Source: an uncultured Oscillospiraceae bacterium (GTDB lineage Bacteria; Bacillota_A; Clostridia; Oscillospirales; Oscillospiraceae). Taken from it: a DNA stretch of 37,054 nucleotides. Positions 16,228 through 24,233 of the stretch are shown piece by piece. The stretch lies in contig CAAFFR010000008.1 of assembly GCA_900762245.1 (NCBI GenBank), positions 1 to 37,054 on the forward strand. Reading direction: 5' to 3'. The notes beneath the pieces are model-generated. The model had not been told where the DNA came from. It saw only the letters and a program-made list of their open reading frames with translations, and made no database searches. How positions within the stretch are numbered: position 1 is the first letter of the stretch; every line of letters starts with the position of its first letter. The position numbers and the translations under genes were made by a program.

Positions 16228-16256
16228 GAAAATTGGGGCAGGTTGCCGCATAGACT
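16228..16256 (+). promoter_or_regulatory. Candidate sporulation sigma-E type promoter
   Basis: GAAAATT at 16228-16234 and CATAGACT at 16249-16256, separated by 14 bases, resemble the sigma-E consensus (KMATATT, 14-15 bases, CATACANT). It lies 18 bases before the small membrane protein gene. No sigma-A match is evident here. Confidence 0.45.
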
Positions 16257-16273
16257 GTGCAGAGGTGATAGCG

Positions 16274-16423
16274 ATGTGTCGAAAGAAGCATATGCAGGGC
16301 TGGTGCATCATTGCCTTTGGGCTTGGGCTGATCATCGGGCACTGTCTGGAGAGCTGGTTTCTGTGCTGCTGCGGCGGAATTTCTCTGATTATTTTCGGTT
16401 GTATGGTAATGCAGCAAAAATAA
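16274..16423 (+). CDS. Small Cys-rich membrane protein (49 aa)
   Basis: A 49-residue protein beginning MCRKKHMQGW with two short hydrophobic stretches (about 11-22 and 36-46) and six cysteines, including a CCCGG motif at 31-35. An AGAGGTGA ribosome site lies about six bases before the ATG. I recognise no family. It sits directly upstream of a SPOCS/LysM gene, with a sigma-E-like promoter before each, so a role in the spore envelope or its assembly is a reasonable guess. The region could be a chance frame, but start signal, hydrophobic pattern and context all support a gene. Confidence 0.6.
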   Translation: MCRKKHMQGWCIIAFGLGLIIGHCLESWFLCCCGGISLIIFGCMVMQQK

Positions 16424-16427
16424 AAGG

Positions 16428-16456
16428 GCATAACATTGTCCCGGACAGAATAGACT
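16428..16456 (+). promoter_or_regulatory. Second candidate sigma-E type promoter
   Basis: GCATAAC at 16428-16434 and AATAGACT at 16449-16456, again 14 bases apart, exactly 200 bp downstream of the first match. The ATAGACTGTG core is shared by both. It precedes the SPOCS/LysM gene by about 32 bases. Confidence 0.4.
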
Positions 16457-16488
16457 GTGGCAAGAACATGGGTAAGGAGTGATTTTAC

Positions 16489-17988
16489 TTGGAGCTGAAT
16501 TTTGATCGAGTGACGGTTTCCTGCCTGGCTCCTGCAATTCGGGAGGTCCAGAACAGCGAGCAAACCCAGGAGATTCGTCTGACGGACGGAATGCCGGATG
16601 TTGGACATGTCGTAAGTTCCTGGGGGCAGGTGATCCTTCGGGGGAAGGAGTGGCGCAGCGACAGGATTTCGTTCTCCGGCGGTGTGATGGTCTGGGTGCT
16701 GTATGTGCCGGAGGATGGAGGTGCTGCCCAGTGTATGGATACCTGGATACCCTTTACTATGAACTGGGAACTGCCTGACGGTGTTCCGGAAGGGGAAATT
16801 CGGATCCGCTGTATGCCGCGGTTTGTGGATGCGCGCAATGTTTCTCCCAGAAAGATTCTGGTCCGGGCAGGCGTTGCAGCCATGGCAGAGGCCTTTGTAC
16901 CTACGACAGCTGATCTGTCCCAGCCACAGAAGGTTCCGGAGGGCGTGGAACTGCTGCGAAGGTCCTATCCTGTTCGACTGTATCAGGAAGCCGGAGAAAA
17001 GGTATTTACACAGGACGAAGAATTGAACCTGCCGGATTCTGTCCCCCAGCCGGAGGATTTGATTTCTTACCGGTTCAATCCGTCTGTATCCGACAGAAAG
17101 GTGCTTGCGGATAAAATTGTGTTCCGGGGAAACAGCAATCTCCACGTCCTCTACCGCAGCGAGGAAGGACAACTCCACAGCTGGGATTTTGACCTGCCCT
17201 TTTCACAATTTGCAGAACTGGATCGGGAACATGGTTCTGAGGCTGCAGTGGATCTGGTGCTGTGTCCGACCAATCTGGAACTGGAACTTACAGGAGAAGG
17301 TGTGTTTCGTTTTAAGGGAAATGTCACTGCACAATATGCAGTTTCCGACAAGCAGCAGCTGGAAGTAGTGGAGGATGCCTACAGCCCAACCCGGGAAATT
17401 GAACAGAAAATGACAATGTTATCCCTTCCTATCCTTCTGGAAAACCGCCGGGAGACCCTTCATGCGCAGCAGCCAATTTCCGCAGATGTTAATATTTCGG
17501 TAGAAACCGTGTTTATGCCGGACTTCCCAAGAATCAGAAAAACAGAAAACGGTATGGAGATGGACCAGCATGGCGTATTCCAGACCCTGTCCTATGGGGA
17601 AAACGGAGCCCTCCAGGGAGCCTCTGCCCGCTGGGAAGGCCAGCAGCCTCTGCGATGGGAGGAAGACGAGGAAATCATTGCAGCACCTTTGGCTGTTGAT
17701 GCGCAGAGTGCCATCGGAAATGGACAAATGATTGCCAAAGCAGAGGTTTCTTTGGATATCTATGGCATATCCCATCAGAAAATCCCTGTGGTCACAGGTA
17801 TCACCCTTGGGGAAGCCCGTAAGGCCGACCCCAGCAGACCTACTCTGATCCTGCGCCGGGCGGGAAAGCAGCGTCTGTGGGATCTGGCCAAGGAGAACGG
17901 TTCCACGGTAGAGGATATTCGCCGGGTAAATCAACTGCAGGATGAACCAGCGCCGGAGCAGATGCTGCTGATTCCGGTGAAAGGATAG
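16489..17988 (+). CDS. SPOCS (DUF3794) domain protein with C-terminal LysM
   Basis: A 499-residue protein. Beta-rich SPOCS/DUF3794-type units occupy about 10-130, 165-275 and 300-430; the middle one shows DRKVLADKIVFRGNSNLHVLY, cut here to its core KIVFRGN. A LysM domain closes the protein (about 450-499, RRAGKQRLWDLAKENG to QMLLIPVKG). SPOCS domains occur in clostridial and Bacillus spore-coat or cortex-associated proteins and LysM binds peptidoglycan, so a spore envelope role is likely. There is no signal peptide, which fits assembly from the mother cell. The start is a TTG with a TAAGGAGT site about eight bases upstream; no ATG fits. Confidence 0.8.
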   Translation: MELNFDRVTVSCLAPAIREVQNSEQTQEIRLTDGMPDVGHVVSSWGQVILRGKEWRSDRISFSGGVMVWVLYVPEDGGAAQCMDTWIPFTMNWELPDGVPEGEIRIRCMPRFVDARNVSPRKILVRAGVAAMAEAFVPTTADLSQPQKVPEGVELLRRSYPVRLYQEAGEKVFTQDEELNLPDSVPQPEDLISYRFNPSVSDRKVLADKIVFRGNSNLHVLYRSEEGQLHSWDFDLPFSQFAELDREHGSEAAVDLVLCPTNLELELTGEGVFRFKGNVTAQYAVSDKQQLEVVEDAYSPTREIEQKMTMLSLPILLENRRETLHAQQPISADVNISVETVFMPDFPRIRKTENGMEMDQHGVFQTLSYGENGALQGASARWEGQQPLRWEEDEEIIAAPLAVDAQSAIGNGQMIAKAEVSLDIYGISHQKIPVVTGITLGEARKADPSRPTLILRRAGKQRLWDLAKENGSTVEDIRRVNQLQDEPAPEQMLLIPVKG

Positions 17989-18061
17989 GAAAAAAGACCG
18001 TGTGGTGGGGCTTTCGTCATCCTGACGGAATGGGAGAAGGTATTTTTGTCAGATGCCACAG

Positions 18062-18090
18062 TTGAAAATCCTCCTATGATTGTGTATTCT
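18062..18090 (+). promoter_or_regulatory. Promoter of the aldose epimerase gene
   Basis: TTGAAA at 18062-18067, a 17-bp spacer and TATTCT at 18085-18090. The 130-base gap from 17989 also holds a weak hairpin around 18012-18030 without a T-run. Confidence 0.5.
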
Positions 18091-18118
18091 AAAAGAAAAT
18101 AAACACAGGAGGTTCTTT

Positions 18119-18997
18119 ATGGAATACAGTATTGAAAATGAATATTTGAAGGTAACCGTCACAACCTGGGGTGCACAGGTCAAAAGTGTAGTTCGCAAGT
18201 GCGACGGAGTAGAGCATATCTGGCAGGCTGACAAATCCGTATGGGGCTACCATGCACCGATTCTGTTCCCTCATGCGGGCAAGGTTGTGGATGGAAAAAT
18301 TGAAGCCAAGGGCCGTGTTTACGAATCCGGTCAGCATGGTTTTGCCAGATTGATGGAACATGACTTTGTGGAACAGACTGCGGATACCATCGTGTTGGAA
18401 CTGTGCAGCAGTGAGGAAACTTTGGCCCGCTTCCCCTATGAGTTCCGTCTGGTGTCCACCTTTACTCTGGAAAATGATACGCTGCACCATACCCTGACGG
18501 TGGAGAATCTGGATGAAGAGAAGCTGCCCTTCGGCATCGGTTACCATCCTGCCTTCACGGTTCCTTTTGATGACAAGCATGTGGCCACAGATTATGAACT
18601 TCGTTTTTCTGGGATGGAATCTCCCATCTGCATTAACAATCTGCCTTATGGTCTGGTTCACGGCGATATCTACCATCTTCCTGCCAATATCCAGTCTCTG
18701 GCAGTGGACGATCAGCTGTTTGCCAACGACAGCCATTGCATGGTGAATCTGAAATCCCAGACTCTGGGACTGTACGAGAAGGGAACAGGCCGTGGTGTTG
18801 TCTGCAACATTGCAGAATTCCCCTATACCCTGATCTGGTCCAAGCCCGGTATGCCCAGGTTCGTCTGCATCGAGCCATGGCATAGTCTGCCTTCTCCTGA
18901 AGGTGGCTCCATCAAGTGGGAGGAAAAGCCCGCAGCCGCAGTCCTGACTCCCGGAGAAGCCTGGAGCTGTACATTGAGCACCTCTTTTGTGCGATAA
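18119..18997 (+). CDS. Aldose 1-epimerase family protein
   Basis: A 292-residue galactose-mutarotase-like beta-sandwich enzyme. Visible landmarks are TTWGAQVKSV (about 17-26), PILFPHAGKV (about 52-61), a HGFAR catalytic-type segment near 78-82, and GIGYHPAFTVPF (about 140-151) with the second conserved His. The family interconverts alpha and beta anomers of hexoses; this LacX/YihR-like branch has uncertain substrates. An AGGAGG site lies about eight bases before the ATG at 18119. It is monocistronic, with its own promoter and terminator. Confidence 0.88.
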   Translation: MEYSIENEYLKVTVTTWGAQVKSVVRKCDGVEHIWQADKSVWGYHAPILFPHAGKVVDGKIEAKGRVYESGQHGFARLMEHDFVEQTADTIVLELCSSEETLARFPYEFRLVSTFTLENDTLHHTLTVENLDEEKLPFGIGYHPAFTVPFDDKHVATDYELRFSGMESPICINNLPYGLVHGDIYHLPANIQSLAVDDQLFANDSHCMVNLKSQTLGLYEKGTGRGVVCNIAEFPYTLIWSKPGMPRFVCIEPWHSLPSPEGGSIKWEEKPAAAVLTPGEAWSCTLSTSFVR

Positions 18998-19006
18998 TAA
19001 ATGGAT

Positions 19007-19046
19007 AAACGCTGGAGCGGAATGTCCCGCTCCAGCGTTTTTGTTT
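19007..19046 (+). terminator. Terminator between convergent genes
   Basis: Perfect 14-bp arms at 19007-19020 and 19027-19040 with a T-rich tract after it on the plus strand. It ends the epimerase transcript and may also serve the convergent metal-transport operon. Confidence 0.88.
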
Positions 19047-19064
19047 GGAATCTGATTGAGATGG

Positions 19065-20147
19065 TTACTGCGGCAATGCGTTTGCAACAAGATCCTGATA
19101 CATTTCTTCCGTCAGTTCACAGCCGTAGAACAGTTCGTAATATTCCGTGACTTCCGTCTGAAGATCGTATTCTGTGTACTCAGGATAGAGAAGTTCACCC
19201 AGCCACAGCATTCCCAGATATCGCTGAACAGCAGGGGGAGAGGAGAGCCATCCATAAGGACCGTAAGGAGTTTCGTAATAATTTCCGGAAGAAACCGCAG
19301 AAACACTCTGCCATTCAGCCGCAGAAGCGATACTGTCATAGCAGCTGTCTGGGGCAAAAATAATCACATCCGGGTCCCAGAACAGAATTTGCTCCAGATC
19401 TACTTCGTTACCGGCACCACTGGACACCACATCTTCCACAACGGCAAGATTCTTGGACATCATGTTTACAGTTTCTGCATGGAAAGAGCCTTCCGCAATG
19501 ACATTGACACCCTTATCGCCCAGACAGTAGAGCAGGCTTTTTCTGGCATTGTCGGCATCCACCTTTGCCATCAGAGACTCGGCATTGGTATAGGTGGTTT
19601 CACACCAGATGGCAAGTTTTTCGGCCTTTTCTTCCCGGTCCAGCAGCTTTCCCAAAGTGCGGTACGCCTCCGGTGCAGTTCTGACAGTGGCATCGATATG
19701 GATAAAGGGAATGCCGGTCTGTTCTGTCAATGCAGTCAGATCTTCTGCGAGGGTTTTCTTTGGTTCGCCAATATCAATGACCACATCCGGATTCGCTGTC
19801 AGAAGAGCTTCCAGGTCCATTTCGCCTTTACCGCCATAAAGCTGTCCGATTTCGATCTTTTCCGTAATATAGGAGGGAAGATACAGTGCAGCATCCTGTG
19901 CATAGGCATTGGATACACCTACCAGCATATCACCGGCCAGAGGCAGAATGTAAACCTGAGAAAGGGGCCCGGAAATGGCAATCGTTTCAATCTCATAGGG
20001 GACCGTCACAGTTCGCCCGGTAGAATCCGTAAACGCCTTTGTTTTTGGAAGGTTTTCTGGTACTGCAGGTGTTACATGTGTGCTGCAAGCAGCCAGAAGG
20101 AAAATCGTCAGCGACAAAACCAAACTCAATATGATGGTTTTCTTCAT
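19065..20147 (-). CDS. FecB/BtuF-type metal or oxyanion-binding lipoprotein
   Basis: A 360-residue ABC importer binding protein of the Peripla_BP_2 fold, with a lipoprotein signal and lipobox LLAAC (C21). Landmarks are FTDSTGRTVTVP (about 45-56), NPDVVIDIG and DPDVIIFAP. Relatives bind siderophores, cobalamin, haem or, in the MolA branch of Haemophilus, molybdate and tungstate. It is the last gene of a minus-strand operon whose other members handle a molybdenum hydroxylase cofactor, so molybdate or tungstate is my preferred ligand, not proven. The start at 20147 has an AGGAGG site; a longer frame runs into the ATPase gene. Confidence 0.88.
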   Translation of the reverse strand: MKKTIILSLVLSLTIFLLAACSTHVTPAVPENLPKTKAFTDSTGRTVTVPYEIETIAISGPLSQVYILPLAGDMLVGVSNAYAQDAALYLPSYITEKIEIGQLYGGKGEMDLEALLTANPDVVIDIGEPKKTLAEDLTALTEQTGIPFIHIDATVRTAPEAYRTLGKLLDREEKAEKLAIWCETTYTNAESLMAKVDADNARKSLLYCLGDKGVNVIAEGSFHAETVNMMSKNLAVVEDVVSSGAGNEVDLEQILFWDPDVIIFAPDSCYDSIASAAEWQSVSAVSSGNYYETPYGPYGWLSSPPAVQRYLGMLWLGELLYPEYTEYDLQTEVTEYYELFYGCELTEEMYQDLVANALPQ

Positions 20148-20151
20148 AAAA

Positions 20152-20934
20152 TTACCTCCTTGGATTTTGCCTTGGAATGCAGATTCTTGCACTGTCGTGA
20201 TATAAACTGACCACATCCACATCCACGCCGTAAAGCGAGCGGATGTTTTCCTCAGTGAGGACTGTTTTCGGGGCTCCCTCTACAAGTACCCGTCCATTCT
20301 GGATAGCCAGAATCCGGTCAGAGAACATGTAGCTTTGCTCCGGATGATGGGTGGTCTGGATTACGGTATAGCCCTCTTGTGCCAGAGAACGAGCCTGCTC
20401 CAGCACAAGCAGCTGGTTGCCAAAATCCAGATTGGCAGTAGGCTCGTCCAGCATCAGTATGGGAGCCTTCTGTACCAGCGCCCGGGCAATCAGCACCAGC
20501 TGCTGCTCACCGCCTGAGAGCCGGTGGAAGCACCGGTCAGCAAGCCGGGTGATCCCCACTTTCTCCATAGCCCAATGGCAAAGCTCCCTGTCAGCTTTGC
20601 CGGGGCTTCTGAAAGTCGCAAGGCCGCTGGTTCGGCCCATCAGAACAATGTCAAAGACACTGTAATTAAAAATAGACCGGCTGGACTGTGGAATGTAGGC
20701 GATGTGCTTTGCCGCTTCACGGGTAGAAAAGGTTCTGGAATCCGTTCCATCCACCAGAACCTGTCCGGTATACCCAGACAGCAGACCCAGAACACAGCGG
20801 AACAGGGTGCTTTTTCCAACACCATTGGGGCCCAGAATAGAAAGAAACTCTCCTCTTCCGACAGAAAAGTTGATGTTATGCAGCACAGGGCGCTCGCTGT
20901 AGGAAAAACTTAAGTCTTTGACTTCAATACTCAT
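20152..20934 (-). CDS. FecE/BtuD-type ABC transporter ATPase
   Basis: A 260-residue ATP-binding protein: Walker A GPNGVGKST (35-43), Q-loop region IPQSSRS, signature LSGGEQQ, Walker B ILMLDEPTANLD and switch HHPEQ. This is the cobalamin/iron-siderophore/MolC class of importer ATPases. It lies between permease (11-base overlap) and binding protein (4-base gap), forming a complete type II importer. The substrate inference is discussed under the binding protein. Confidence 0.93.
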   Translation of the reverse strand: MSIEVKDLSFSYSERPVLHNINFSVGRGEFLSILGPNGVGKSTLFRCVLGLLSGYTGQVLVDGTDSRTFSTREAAKHIAYIPQSSRSIFNYSVFDIVLMGRTSGLATFRSPGKADRELCHWAMEKVGITRLADRCFHRLSGGEQQLVLIARALVQKAPILMLDEPTANLDFGNQLLVLEQARSLAQEGYTVIQTTHHPEQSYMFSDRILAIQNGRVLVEGAPKTVLTEENIRSLYGVDVDVVSLYHDSARICIPRQNPRR

Positions 20935-21949
20935 AGTGATCCCCCTTTCCGGTAATCAACCACAGGAAGAAAGGCGCGCCGATAAAAGCGGTCAGAATAC
21001 CGATGGGAATGCCGGCTGTGGTGGCATTCCGGGATACATTGTCCACAATCAGCAGAAAGATGCCGCCGCCCAGCATGGAGGCAGGCATGAGAAAGCGGTA
21101 ATCACTTCCCACAAGTCTTCGCATCATATGGGGAATTACCAGACCAACCCATCCGATCATGCCGCTTACAGACACGGCAGAGGCGGTCACCAGTGTAGAG
21201 CAAATGGCGATCCACAGGCGGATTTTTTGAGGATCTACACCCATTGCCCGGGCTTCATCGTCTCCCATTGTGATGACATTCAGCTGCCAGCGAAGCAGAA
21301 ACAGGGGAATGAGCCCACAGCACATGGGAAGCAGTACAAAGACGATATCCGACCATTTGGCACCGGACAGGCTTCCCATAAGCCAGTAAGTAATCTGCGG
21401 AAGCTGGTTGTTGGGGTCCGCTACCAGCTTCAGGAAGGAAGTTCCCGACTGAAACAGGGAAGAAACCATGATGCCTGCCAGCACCAGGCCCAGAACCCGA
21501 TCTCCCCGGGCGTGGCGGCTCACGGAGAATACCAATCCGACCGTCAGCAGACTGGCAGCGAAGGCACCAATGGTGATTCCGGCACTGGAGGCTCCCAGAA
21601 GAATTGCCAGGGCCGCCCCAAAGCCTGCTCCGGCAGAGGCACCCAGAATATCCGGAGACGCCATGGGATTCTGAAAGATTCCCTGATAAGCACCGCCTGC
21701 GGCTGCCAGACAGGCTCCCACCAGCACACTTAAGATCACCCGGGGCAGTCGGATGTTCCAAACCGCCGCCTCTACCTGACTGGGCCAAAAAGGTTTGACA
21801 GGAAGCCCTGCACGATTTGCCAGAACACCCAGCAGCTCTGCCAGGGAAACGGGGTACCGTCCCAGTGTAAAGGAACCCAAAACGCATAGAAGCAGAGAAA
21901 TGCCCATGACCAGTACCGTTCGGCGGTGTTTGTTTTCAATCTCGTTCAT
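20924..21949 (-). CDS. FecCD/BtuC-type ABC transporter permease
   Basis: A 341-residue multi-pass membrane permease of the FecCD family, with RLPRVILSVLVGACLAAAGGAYQG (core RLPRVILSVLVG, about 67-78), NPMASPDILGASAGAGFGAA (about 93-112) and the GWVGLVIPHMMR coupling segment near 270. It forms the homodimeric pore of a type II importer. MolB of H. influenzae shows that this class can carry molybdate. It overlaps the DUF364 gene by four bases and the ATPase gene by 11. Confidence 0.93.
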   Translation of the reverse strand: MNEIENKHRRTVLVMGISLLLCVLGSFTLGRYPVSLAELLGVLANRAGLPVKPFWPSQVEAAVWNIRLPRVILSVLVGACLAAAGGAYQGIFQNPMASPDILGASAGAGFGAALAILLGASSAGITIGAFAASLLTVGLVFSVSRHARGDRVLGLVLAGIMVSSLFQSGTSFLKLVADPNNQLPQITYWLMGSLSGAKWSDIVFVLLPMCCGLIPLFLLRWQLNVITMGDDEARAMGVDPQKIRLWIAICSTLVTASAVSVSGMIGWVGLVIPHMMRRLVGSDYRFLMPASMLGGGIFLLIVDNVSRNATTAGIPIGILTAFIGAPFFLWLITGKGDHYEY

Positions 21950-22689
21950 AGACGCTCCTTTGTCAGAAGGAAAGGCTTCCCCATAGGATAGGGCGGGCCG
22001 GAGATATCCTTCTGAATTTTTTCTTTCATTCCCTTTGTATCGGTGATGACAAGACCTGCGATTCGGTCAATACCATACGCGAGCAGCCTTGGACACATTG
22101 GACAGCTGGGACCTGCCAGAATGGTGTATGCATGTGTACTTAGTTCCAGCAGATGGGGGAGGGTCTTATTTACCAAAGTGCTTGCTGTCATGATTACGAT
22201 ATCGCACTGAGGGATCAGCCAGTCGCAGGCAGAATCAGGGTAATCACCGGGGCGGGGATTTCGCTCCAGAATCCGCACGGAAGCGGCCTGTTCGTATATG
22301 GACTGTGGCATGTTCAGATGACCAACGACACCAATGTGCTTTCCGGAAAGGTCCACACCGTCAGTGCAGTAGTTGTCAAAGGGTTCGTAGGCTCCCAGTT
22401 CGTGCATATGTGCAGGGGTATTATAGTAAGCATTGATGGCAGCCATACCGAAGCCGGCTTCGGTTAAGTTCCAGCTTTTGGAAGCCTGAGCCAATGCTTT
22501 CAGTGACATTCCGGGATATTCGCCAGAGAACAGCGGGGGTGCGGTAGCCACGGGGGTAGTCATGGCCATGCCAAAATGATCCACGGTTTCTACAGCAGTC
22601 CAGCATGCTCCCATAAGGGTATTGGTAACGATGGCTTCGGAGGAAATTCCTTCAATCAGCGCGTCATATAGTTCAAAGAAATCATTCAT
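21946..22689 (-). CDS. DUF364 protein (putative heavy-metal chelation domain)
   Basis: A 247-residue protein of the DUF364/DUF4213 type. Residues 1 to about 95 form an alpha/beta N-terminal domain with AINAYYNTP; the C-terminal part has a Rossmann-like segment KHIGVVGHLN (about 114-123), a CDIVIMTASTLVNKTLPHLLEL block, and a GPSCPMCPRLLAYGID segment with a CPMC motif. The family is annotated as putative heavy-metal chelation and often accompanies Fe-siderophore-like transporters. Here it lies between the XdhC gene and the permease gene with four-base overlaps on both sides, so a part in molybdenum or tungsten handling is likely. No enzyme activity is claimed. Confidence 0.82.
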   Translation of the reverse strand: MNDFFELYDALIEGISSEAIVTNTLMGACWTAVETVDHFGMAMTTPVATAPPLFSGEYPGMSLKALAQASKSWNLTEAGFGMAAINAYYNTPAHMHELGAYEPFDNYCTDGVDLSGKHIGVVGHLNMPQSIYEQAASVRILERNPRPGDYPDSACDWLIPQCDIVIMTASTLVNKTLPHLLELSTHAYTILAGPSCPMCPRLLAYGIDRIAGLVITDTKGMKEKIQKDISGPPYPMGKPFLLTKERL

Positions 22690-23684
22690 AAGCCGTTTCG
22701 CTCCGCTCTATGGAGAATCATCTGGGCGGCAATGGAAATCGCAATTTCTGCAGGTGTTTCGCCCTTGATATTCAGGCCGATGGGTGTGGTCACCAGATCC
22801 AGTTCTTCATCCAGAAGACCGTAGTCCTCTTTCAGTGTTTTGCGGACACCGGCAGCCTTAAAGGCACTGCCAATGACACCGCAGTAGGTGGGACGGCACT
22901 TCAGAACCTGTGCCTGCACCACAGTATCGTGGGAATGCCCCCGGGTCATGACACAGACGTAATCTTCCTTGCCAATGGTCATGTAATCTTTGATTCTCTG
23001 TAAATCACCACAGATCACGGCTTCTGCCCCGGGGAAAAGGCTGGGTTTTGTAAACTCGGCCCGGTCATCCATGACGATGCACCGGAAACCCACATGAGAC
23101 AGTACAGGAACCAGTTCCTGAGCTACATGACCGCCTCCGAAAATATACACCTTTCCGGAGGCGTTGATCTGCTCCGCGAAGATGTCACCGATGCGTTCCG
23201 GGTGGCGGGACAGCGGCAGTGTCTCAGCAATCTCAACGCCCCAGAAGCCGATCTCGGGAGAATACAGACCCATTATGTCCTGAGCACCTACCTCAGTCAG
23301 GAGCCAAAGATCGCAGCCCTTTTGGAATGCATCCTCCGCCATGCTGCACAGTGTCAGCGTGTGTGCATCTTCGGCGGGAATATAGTGGAAATATACATCA
23401 CAGGCACCGCCGCAGATCATGCCTAAATTTTGTACATCATCCTTTGTAAGGGTGAAATCGTGCCCCAGTGAGGTCTTTTCTTCCAATACCTTTGCTGCGA
23501 TTTGCTCACTGCGATATTCCACTGCGCCGCCGCCGATGGTACCGCATATTCGGCCGTCCTTACCTACCAGCATTCGGGCACCGGCACCCCGGGGCGTAGC
23601 ACCGGAGGAGGCAATAACGGTGACAAGTACCAGATCTTCTCCGTGGGTCAGTTTGGTTCTAATGGTTTTCAGCATGTTGCGCAT
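22686..23684 (-). CDS. xdhC: XdhC/CoxI-family molybdenum cofactor chaperone
   Basis: A 332-residue protein with the XdhC layout: N-terminal domain with SSGATPRGAGARMLV (about 26-40), CGTIGGGAVEYRSE (47-60) and MICGGACDVYF (89-99), then a Rossmann domain with FGGGHVAQEL (182-191) and the C-terminal GLNIKGETPAEIAISIAAQM segment. XdhC binds molybdopterin cofactor, supports its sulfuration and hands it to xanthine-dehydrogenase-type enzymes. This fits a Mop-type hydroxylase encoded about 3 kb away. GGAGG precedes the ATG; the stop overlaps the DUF364 start. Confidence 0.92.
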   Translation of the reverse strand: MRNMLKTIRTKLTHGEDLVLVTVIASSGATPRGAGARMLVGKDGRICGTIGGGAVEYRSEQIAAKVLEEKTSLGHDFTLTKDDVQNLGMICGGACDVYFHYIPAEDAHTLTLCSMAEDAFQKGCDLWLLTEVGAQDIMGLYSPEIGFWGVEIAETLPLSRHPERIGDIFAEQINASGKVYIFGGGHVAQELVPVLSHVGFRCIVMDDRAEFTKPSLFPGAEAVICGDLQRIKDYMTIGKEDYVCVMTRGHSHDTVVQAQVLKCRPTYCGVIGSAFKAAGVRKTLKEDYGLLDEELDLVTTPIGLNIKGETPAEIAISIAAQMILHRAERNGL

Positions 23685-23687
23685 ATA

Positions 23688-24233
23688 TCATTCCTCCAGT
23701 AAGGTAAAAGTTTCATCATCCCAAAGAAGGGGAATCATTTCAGCATAATTCGGTTTATACCATTTTCCGTGAATGCTTTGCAGAAACTGGGCAATGATGC
23801 CGCCATGGGCTACTACGGCAAAATCTCCGGGAGCCATGTTTGCTGCCGTTTCCATTGCGTGTGTAAATCGGAGGAGACCGGCCTTATGATCTTCAGCTCC
23901 GGGCAGGGGAAGGGTCAGATCATGAAAACGGGCGGCGTAGAGTTCCGGATACCGTTCCCGGATTTGCGAAAAAGACAATCCATCCCATTCTCCCGCATAC
24001 ATTTCCCGAAGATCATTTAGCACAGTGATGGGCATTCCGATGGCATTTGCTGTTTGGACAGCCCGGGTGAGGGGGCTGGAGAATACCATCGTCACCGGGG
24101 GAAGCTCCCCGGCCATTTTCGCTGCCTGAATAAGTCCTGTCTCACCCATAGGAATGTCTGTAGTGCCAATGCACATTCCTTTGCCGCCAGGGAAATCCGG
24201 AAGACCGTGGCGAATCAGATAGACTCTTTTCAT
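23688..24233 (-). CDS. Histidine phosphatase family protein
   Basis: A 181-residue phosphoglycerate-mutase-like phosphatase: the catalytic LIRHG (His at about 9) near the N-terminus, SSPLTRAVQTA (about 52-62), an acidic E in REMYAGEWDGL, and the second catalytic His in VVAHGG (about 139-144). Family members include CobC and many small-molecule phosphatases. Its stop leaves three bases before the xdhC start, and its own start overlaps the NTP-transferase gene by four bases. That puts it in the cofactor operon, but the substrate is unknown; removal of a phosphate from a cofactor or nucleotide intermediate is a guess. Confidence 0.88.
   Translation of the reverse strand: MKRVYLIRHGLPDFPGGKGMCIGTTDIPMGETGLIQAAKMAGELPPVTMVFSSPLTRAVQTANAIGMPITVLNDLREMYAGEWDGLSFSQIRERYPELYAARFHDLTLPLPGAEDHKAGLLRFTHAMETAANMAPGDFAVVAHGGIIAQFLQSIHGKWYKPNYAEMIPLLWDDETFTLLEE

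Noticed and set aside
19056..20210. Open frame of 384 codons on the plus strand opposite the metal-binding lipoprotein gene
   Set aside because: The minus-strand frame has a lipobox, ribosome site and conserved binding-protein blocks; the plus frame has none.
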